This document shows, piece after piece, positions 24,363 to 28,304 of a stretch of DNA of 28,304 nucleotides; the first letter of the stretch is position 1; every line of letters begins with the position of its first letter. The stretch is taken from NCBI GenBank assembly GCA_043757205.1, contig JAYVPU010000117.1:1-28304 (forward strand), read 5' to 3'. Source of the DNA: CANCDA01 sp043757205. Its GTDB lineage: Bacteria > Pseudomonadota > Gammaproteobacteria > Burkholderiales > Burkholderiaceae_C. The position numbers were made by a program, and so were the translations under genes. The notes beneath the pieces were generated by a model. The model had not been told where the DNA came from. It saw only the letters and a program-made list of their open reading frames with translations, and did no database searches.

Positions 24363-25187
24363 TTATTGCACGTAGGTTTTTGCAAATTGCACAATGCCTT
24401 GGGCATCTTGTCTATCCACGACCGTAACGTCCATCGAACGCAGTTCGTCCACGATCTCGCTATAGGCCAGAAATCGCTTGGCATCATTAGCGTTTGGTCC
24501 CTCAGCAGCAATCAACAAGCCTTGAGGCTGAAGATGCATGGCTCTCAAGCGACGTATATTTCCTAACCAAATATCGCCATGGGTGTAAATTTTGGTGGGC
24601 TCGTCTTGTGTCAGGTCTAAGGGCTTGATCGCCGCAATCGTCAAGCCCTCACGCTCATGAACGAACGGCAGGCGAACATGAAAATCATCGGTCCCAACAT
24701 CGTTCGCCAAAAAAGCATTCGCTAATTTTTCTGTTGCCAACGTACGCTTCACCAGCCGTACCAGAACTTGTTCGTGATACTCCGGCACTATGTTCAGATC
24801 TCGCTGTACATAGCGTTCAAAAAGTTTTTCCAAGTCAACCGCCGGATCATCTGTCATTAACGCCCGAAGCGGCGCGTAACGTACCAAGGTTTCGCGTGGT
24901 TTTGCCAAGTCCTGCAGCACTTGTGCCAGTTCCGCTCTGGCATATTGGGTCGCGGCCATGCGCTGAATGTGATTGAGTTCGGTTGTTAGCTCTTTAAGCA
25001 ACTTGGTCAAAAATTCAGGCGTAATTTCTTCGAAAAAATGCGTCACACGTTTTTTTTTGCCCATGAGTCTGAAACCCAAATAACCAGTTTCAGGGCAAGC
25101 CAACACCACGCCAATATTGGCGAACTCCCCTGCATCGGCCTGAGGCAGTAGGCGAATCAAGGTGTAATGTGCAAAAAGGCGCTTCAT
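24363..25187 (-). CDS. DUF3037 family protein
   Basis: The 274-residue cytoplasmic protein starts with the DUF3037 signature: YTLIRLLPQADAGEFANIGVVLACPETGYLGF (residues 8-39, split here only for description), followed by a charged helical region. The C-terminal part (KIYTHGDIWLGNIRRLRAM, then GLLIAAEGPN) is a second module of unknown role. The family has no known reaction. By my recollection its genes commonly sit next to a HipA-like kinase, and here the kinase stop lies 15 bases upstream on the same strand, so the pair is probably co-expressed. The region has visibly lower GC than uvrA on its left, suggesting acquisition. A partner or antitoxin-like role is conceivable but not shown. Confidence 0.82.
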   Translation of the reverse strand: MKRLFAHYTLIRLLPQADAGEFANIGVVLACPETGYLGFRLMGKKKRVTHFFEEITPEFLTKLLKELTTELNHIQRMAATQYARAELAQVLQDLAKPRETLVRYAPLRALMTDDPAVDLEKLFERYVQRDLNIVPEYHEQVLVRLVKRTLATEKLANAFLANDVGTDDFHVRLPFVHEREGLTIAAIKPLDLTQDEPTKIYTHGDIWLGNIRRLRAMHLQPQGLLIAAEGPNANDAKRFLAYSEIVDELRSMDVTVVDRQDAQGIVQFAKTYVQ

Positions 25188-25202
25188 ACAGACAGTTCTT
25201 CG

Positions 25203-25942
25203 TTAGGGAGCATCCCAAAAATGCGGCTGATTGACCCGATCAAGAACGTGAAGGAACTCTGATTGTAAAAAACGGGAAAACCCATCCTCAGTTTCAAGCC
25301 AATTCTGAGGCAATTCAGCCCATATGTCCTTGAGCAAGGGCACTAAAGACGAAAATCGCTGTTCATACTCGGCACGCATGACCAAATCCGCCTTGAGAAT
25401 AGCCAAATCAACTCTGAAAATGTGAGTCTCCAAAAATTTGCGCGGCTCGAACTCAAGATCAAACGCCATATTGTGATCAATGACGACCGGGACAGCGCCT
25501 TCGGTGTTCCATAAAAGATTGGGGTTACCAGAGTAATCACCCAAGGTGCGATCGGCGTTGCAAACCCACCAGTCAAACGCGGCCAGATCACGTCGGAATT
25601 CAGGATCACACTTGGGCAACAGAGTGGGCTCAAACTCACGCGTATGAGGCGCAACACGCGACCCGAACGCCAGGCCCGCCACCAAATGGCGATTGCCTGC
25701 GGATTGCAAAAACTGAGCAAACCCTTCATCAATCAAGACTTGGGCAAAAGGCGCAATGGGGAGGCCAAACGCCAAAGCCAGTCGCGCCGCCACCCATTCG
25801 CACACAAGGCCTCGCCATGTGGCACCCTGGCTCTTGACGTAAAGCTGTGGCCATCATCTGCCCCACAACGATAGGCGTTGGCATGTCCCTGATCAGCACG
25901 CTCCCACACTTCGATGATTTCAGGGTGTTGCAATTCGGGCAT
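25203..25942 (-). pseudogene. HipA-like kinase gene with a single-nucleotide frameshift
   Basis: Two overlapping frames together make one HipA-like kinase. The first, from the ATG at 25942, reads MPELQHPEIIEVWERADQ and reaches GADDGH. From about 25846-25850 the family sequence continues in another frame as QLYVKSQGATWRGLVCEW and runs to the stop at 25203. Restoring one base gives exactly 246 residues. The restored protein has the likely ATP-contacting Lys36, the catalytic loop NADR (Asp131) with Asn140 or Asn142, and metal-binding Asp156 in VIDHN. HipA-type kinases phosphorylate a cellular protein and can arrest growth. The gene starts 29 bases after the restriction-modification gene and precedes the DUF3037 gene. 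Unless the frameshift is a sequencing error or is bypassed, the kinase is dead: both parts lack essential pieces. Confidence 0.8.
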
Positions 25943-25971
25943 TCTGAGACTGTACCAGCGGCTCTCTGTAA

Positions 25972-28304
25972 TCAGCTTGTCCGACCCGCCGCCTTCATCG
26001 CATCAGTGATCTGTACCGTCTCCACGCTCACCGTCGTCACTCGCATCAGCAGATCAATCACCTTCTCCTTGTAGTCAGCAAAGCGGTAGGTGTCGAACTT
26101 CTCCCGGATGGTGGGGTCTTTGGGTTTCTTCTCCTTGTACTGGTCCAGCACCCAGTCCAGGGCACAACGGTTGCCGAGTTTGTAGGCCCAGGCTTGCGGC
26201 GGAATGCCGCACAGCGTGGTCTCAGAATCGAGCGTGATGCTGCCCGCCGCCGGATCGGACTTGAGCAGGGCCTTCGGACTCAGACTCGCCGCGCGCGCTT
26301 TGGTGTCGGGCTTGTCGTGGCGCGTCAGCGCGAACGGTTGTACGTGCTCGTAGCCGATGTGCAGGCGCATGAGCTGCTCACCCCAGTCGGCCCAGCGCCA
26401 GAAGTCGGCGTAGAACGGAATGCGCGGAAACTCGCGCTTGAGATTCTGGGCGTATTTCTCGCGGTAGATCGGGTCGTGCAGAACGGCGTAGCAGTAGTGG
26501 AAGATGGCCTCTTTGCTGATCTTTCGGGCTGCTTTGCCTTTGCCGATTTCGCTGGCGTAGTGGGCGGTAAATTGCCTGAAGGCCCAGTCGGTGATGTTGT
26601 CTTGCTTGTTGCCGTCCGAGTCAAAAACCCAGCGCGAAACAGCCTGCGTTCCACCGTTCCCCATTTTCAACAGGCAATAGTCAAATGGTTGATCAATTGC
26701 CATTGCAGCGAGCGGATTTGAAGACCCCGCGCAAAGAAAGGCAAGCGTCGGATTTGCTGCACCGCGAAACATTGCCCTCAATTGGTATTGCATCTCATTT
26801 AGGCGCTTATCGAAATAGAGGCTGGCCTTGGTAAACGGGCGATAAGAAGCCTCAATGATTTGGCTTTCGTCATACACATACTCAGTCCCACGACGCAGAT
26901 CGTTCTTCACCGCCCGCGACCATTTGATCGAGGTGCCCAGCATCTCATTGAGTTTGCTGCTACCCCGAACCGCCGATAACCGGTGCAAATCTTTGTTGTA
27001 GGCATCAATCAGGAACTTGGCTTTGGCAGCCAAGTCGCTCCGGTCATAGTCAAATACCCAGTCGTCACGCGCGGTCACCACGCCCAAAGAAAAAATCTTA
27101 AAAATTGCCCGCTCTTTCGCCGCCGTCTTCGCCGCCTTGGTCTCCTTGCTCGCCAATGGCAACAGCGTCTCAAAATCGTTGTTGGTCAGGTTCACCCAGT
27201 TGTGCGTCTTGTCGGGCGACACCTCGTCAAACTGCAATGCGCGCATGGGGTGTCCCGCCAAAAACCCGAGCTTGTCTTCAGCGGTTTCCAGCTCAGGCCG
27301 ACGCAGGTAATACACGCGGGCGGGCCGCTTGTCTTTGGCAGCCTGCTGGCGTTTAACCATGAAGCTGATCGCCACGCCGGTCTGGATGCCGAACACGTTG
27401 TGCTTGGTGCCGCTGAGCTTGGGATTGGCGCGCACATCGCCGCCCAAATCCACCACGTAAATGTCGCTGAATTCGGCCGCCACGGTCTTGCGGAAACCAT
27501 CGAAGGTGCGGCTCTCGATGAAGCTGCGGTTGGTGACAAAGGCGAGCACGCCATTGGTGTCCAGCCGGTCGCTGGCCCAGCGGAAGAAGCGGGCGTACAT
27601 GTCGTAGAGCTTGGTCTTCTGCGCGGTGCTCTCGGCGATGTAGGTCTGCTTGATGCGGGCGTCGATCTGCGGATATTCGCGGTTTTTGTTGTTGTCGTTC
27701 TCATTCGCCTGGTTGGCGTTGTAGGGCGGGTTGCCAATAACAACGCTGATGCGGCGGCTATTCTGGCGCTTGATGCGGGCCACGTTTTCTTCGCTCACGC
27801 TACCAAACAGGTCTTGCACGCTGCCGCGCGCCGCAGTGTGCAGACCCACGTTATCGAGGGTGTCCACAAAACAGAGATTAGGGAACTCGGCGTACTGGCC
27901 GGTGATGGCGGCGTACGTCGCCTCGATGTTGAGGTTGGCCACGTAGTAGGGCAGGATGGCGACCTCATTGGCGTGCAGCTCGTGCTGGTATTTGTGAGCC
28001 AGCTTTTTGGGCTGGCCGCGAAAGTGCTCCAGTAGTTCGCAGATGAAAGTGCCTGTGCCAGTGGCTGGGTCAAGAATGTCCACGTCTTTGTCGATGAGGT
28101 TCTTGCCAAAATGCGTTTCACAGAGCCAATCGGCACCATCAATCATGAAGCGCACGATCTCGTTGGGGGTGTAGACCACGCCCAGGCGGTCGGCAGCTTT
28201 GGCGTTATAGACTTTGTAAAAGTTTTCGTAGATGACTTTGAGAAAAGTCTGCTTCTCGCCGTGACTGCCGATTTGTGCGGCGGCGGCGCGAATGGCGGCG
28301 TAGT
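25972..28304 (-). CDS. Type ISP restriction-modification enzyme, methyltransferase and target-recognition part (5' end beyond the window)
   Basis: The frame is open to the right edge and gives about 776 residues of C-terminal sequence; the in-frame ATG at 28179 is internal. It contains an N6-adenine methyltransferase: a helical lead (VVYTPNEIVRFM), AdoMet motif I DPATGTGTF (DNA 28045-28071), and catalytic motif IV NPPY (DNA 27721-27732). A long target-recognition domain follows, with YRPFTKASLYFDKRLNEM and FYADFWRWADWGEQL. This layout is that of single-chain type ISP enzymes such as LlaGI/LlaBIII, whose N-terminal nuclease and helicase would lie outside the window. Such enzymes methylate one strand of an asymmetric site and cut DNA after ATP-driven translocation when sites meet. 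The gene heads a defence-like cassette with the HipA-like and DUF3037 genes. Confidence 0.85.
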   Translation of the reverse strand, partial: YAAIRAAAAQIGSHGEKQTFLKVIYENFYKVYNAKAADRLGVVYTPNEIVRFMIDGADWLCETHFGKNLIDKDVDILDPATGTGTFICELLEHFRGQPKKLAHKYQHELHANEVAILPYYVANLNIEATYAAITGQYAEFPNLCFVDTLDNVGLHTAARGSVQDLFGSVSEENVARIKRQNSRRISVVIGNPPYNANQANENDNNKNREYPQIDARIKQTYIAESTAQKTKLYDMYARFFRWASDRLDTNGVLAFVTNRSFIESRTFDGFRKTVAAEFSDIYVVDLGGDVRANPKLSGTKHNVFGIQTGVAISFMVKRQQAAKDKRPARVYYLRRPELETAEDKLGFLAGHPMRALQFDEVSPDKTHNWVNLTNNDFETLLPLASKETKAAKTAAKERAIFKIFSLGVVTARDDWVFDYDRSDLAAKAKFLIDAYNKDLHRLSAVRGSSKLNEMLGTSIKWSRAVKNDLRRGTEYVYDESQIIEASYRPFTKASLYFDKRLNEMQYQLRAMFRGAANPTLAFLCAGSSNPLAAMAIDQPFDYCLLKMGNGGTQAVSRWVFDSDGNKQDNITDWAFRQFTAHYASEIGKGKAARKISKEAIFHYCYAVLHDPIYREKYAQNLKREFPRIPFYADFWRWADWGEQLMRLHIGYEHVQPFALTRHDKPDTKARAASLSPKALLKSDPAAGSITLDSETTLCGIPPQAWAYKLGNRCALDWVLDQYKEKKPKDPTIREKFDTYRFADYKEKVIDLLMRVTTVSVETVQITDAMKAAGRTS

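Noticed and set aside
26983..28035. Plus-strand open frame of 350 codons opposite the restriction-modification gene
   Set aside because: No recognisable domain and an unnatural Val/His/Gly-rich composition, while the minus strand carries methyltransferase motifs I and IV.
25972..28304. Type I restriction-modification (HsdM) assignment for the methyltransferase
   Set aside because: No HsdS-like gene follows, and the long target-recognition region fused after the methyltransferase fits a single-chain type ISP enzyme better.

Overview
The window looks like a chromosomal segment of a betaproteobacterium of the order Burkholderiales, probably Comamonadaceae-like. The signs are GC-rich coding DNA, two Bug/TctC-type tripartite tricarboxylate receptor proteins, a SpoIIAA-like protein, and a palindromic repeat whose translation reads AEPVEA...LRQAQ, a type I associate with this group. 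No rRNA, tRNA, CRISPR array, transposase or integrase was found.

Left part (1-5162). A minus-strand gene runs off the left edge. It is followed by a SpoIIAA/STAS-like protein, a DUF4142 exported protein with a 1-nt frameshift near its C-terminus, and a small type 1 copper cupredoxin. Next come an acyl-CoA dehydrogenase (minus), a Bug receptor (plus) and a Tat-exported alpha/beta hydrolase (minus).

Catabolic operon (5345-15263). Ten plus-strand genes lie 42 nt or less apart or overlap. They encode a beta-propeller lipoprotein, a 3-hydroxyisobutyrate-dehydrogenase-like enzyme, a GlcG/HbpS (DUF336) protein, an SDR, a beta-keto acid cleavage enzyme (DUF849), a luciferase-like flavin monooxygenase, an ACMSD-like amidohydrolase, a second Bug receptor, an LVIVD-repeat propeller and a CobW/COG0523 GTPase. 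The set reads as capture, oxidation and carbon-carbon cleavage of an unknown organic acid, with a metallochaperone for the metalloenzymes. The substrate cannot be named from sequence.

Middle part (15243-21314). A carboxylesterase, a DUF1993 protein and an MFS transporter lie on the minus strand. Upstream of them is a compact metal cassette: a Cys-rich exported protein, a CusF-like protein, an exported protein of unknown function, a MerP-like and a MerT-like protein, with no merR or merA in view. A second MFS transporter diverges from it.

Right part (21348-28304). uvrA carries an in-frame palindromic repeat between its two ABC halves. Facing it is a minus-strand, defence-like cassette in transcription order: a type ISP restriction-modification enzyme (5' end cut by the window), a HipA-like kinase broken by a single-nucleotide frameshift, and a DUF3037 protein. 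The HipA/DUF3037 stretch is visibly more AT-rich than its surroundings, which suggests horizontal acquisition.

Two genes carry clean single-base frameshifts whose other frame restores the family sequence, so both recent gene decay and assembly error should be considered.
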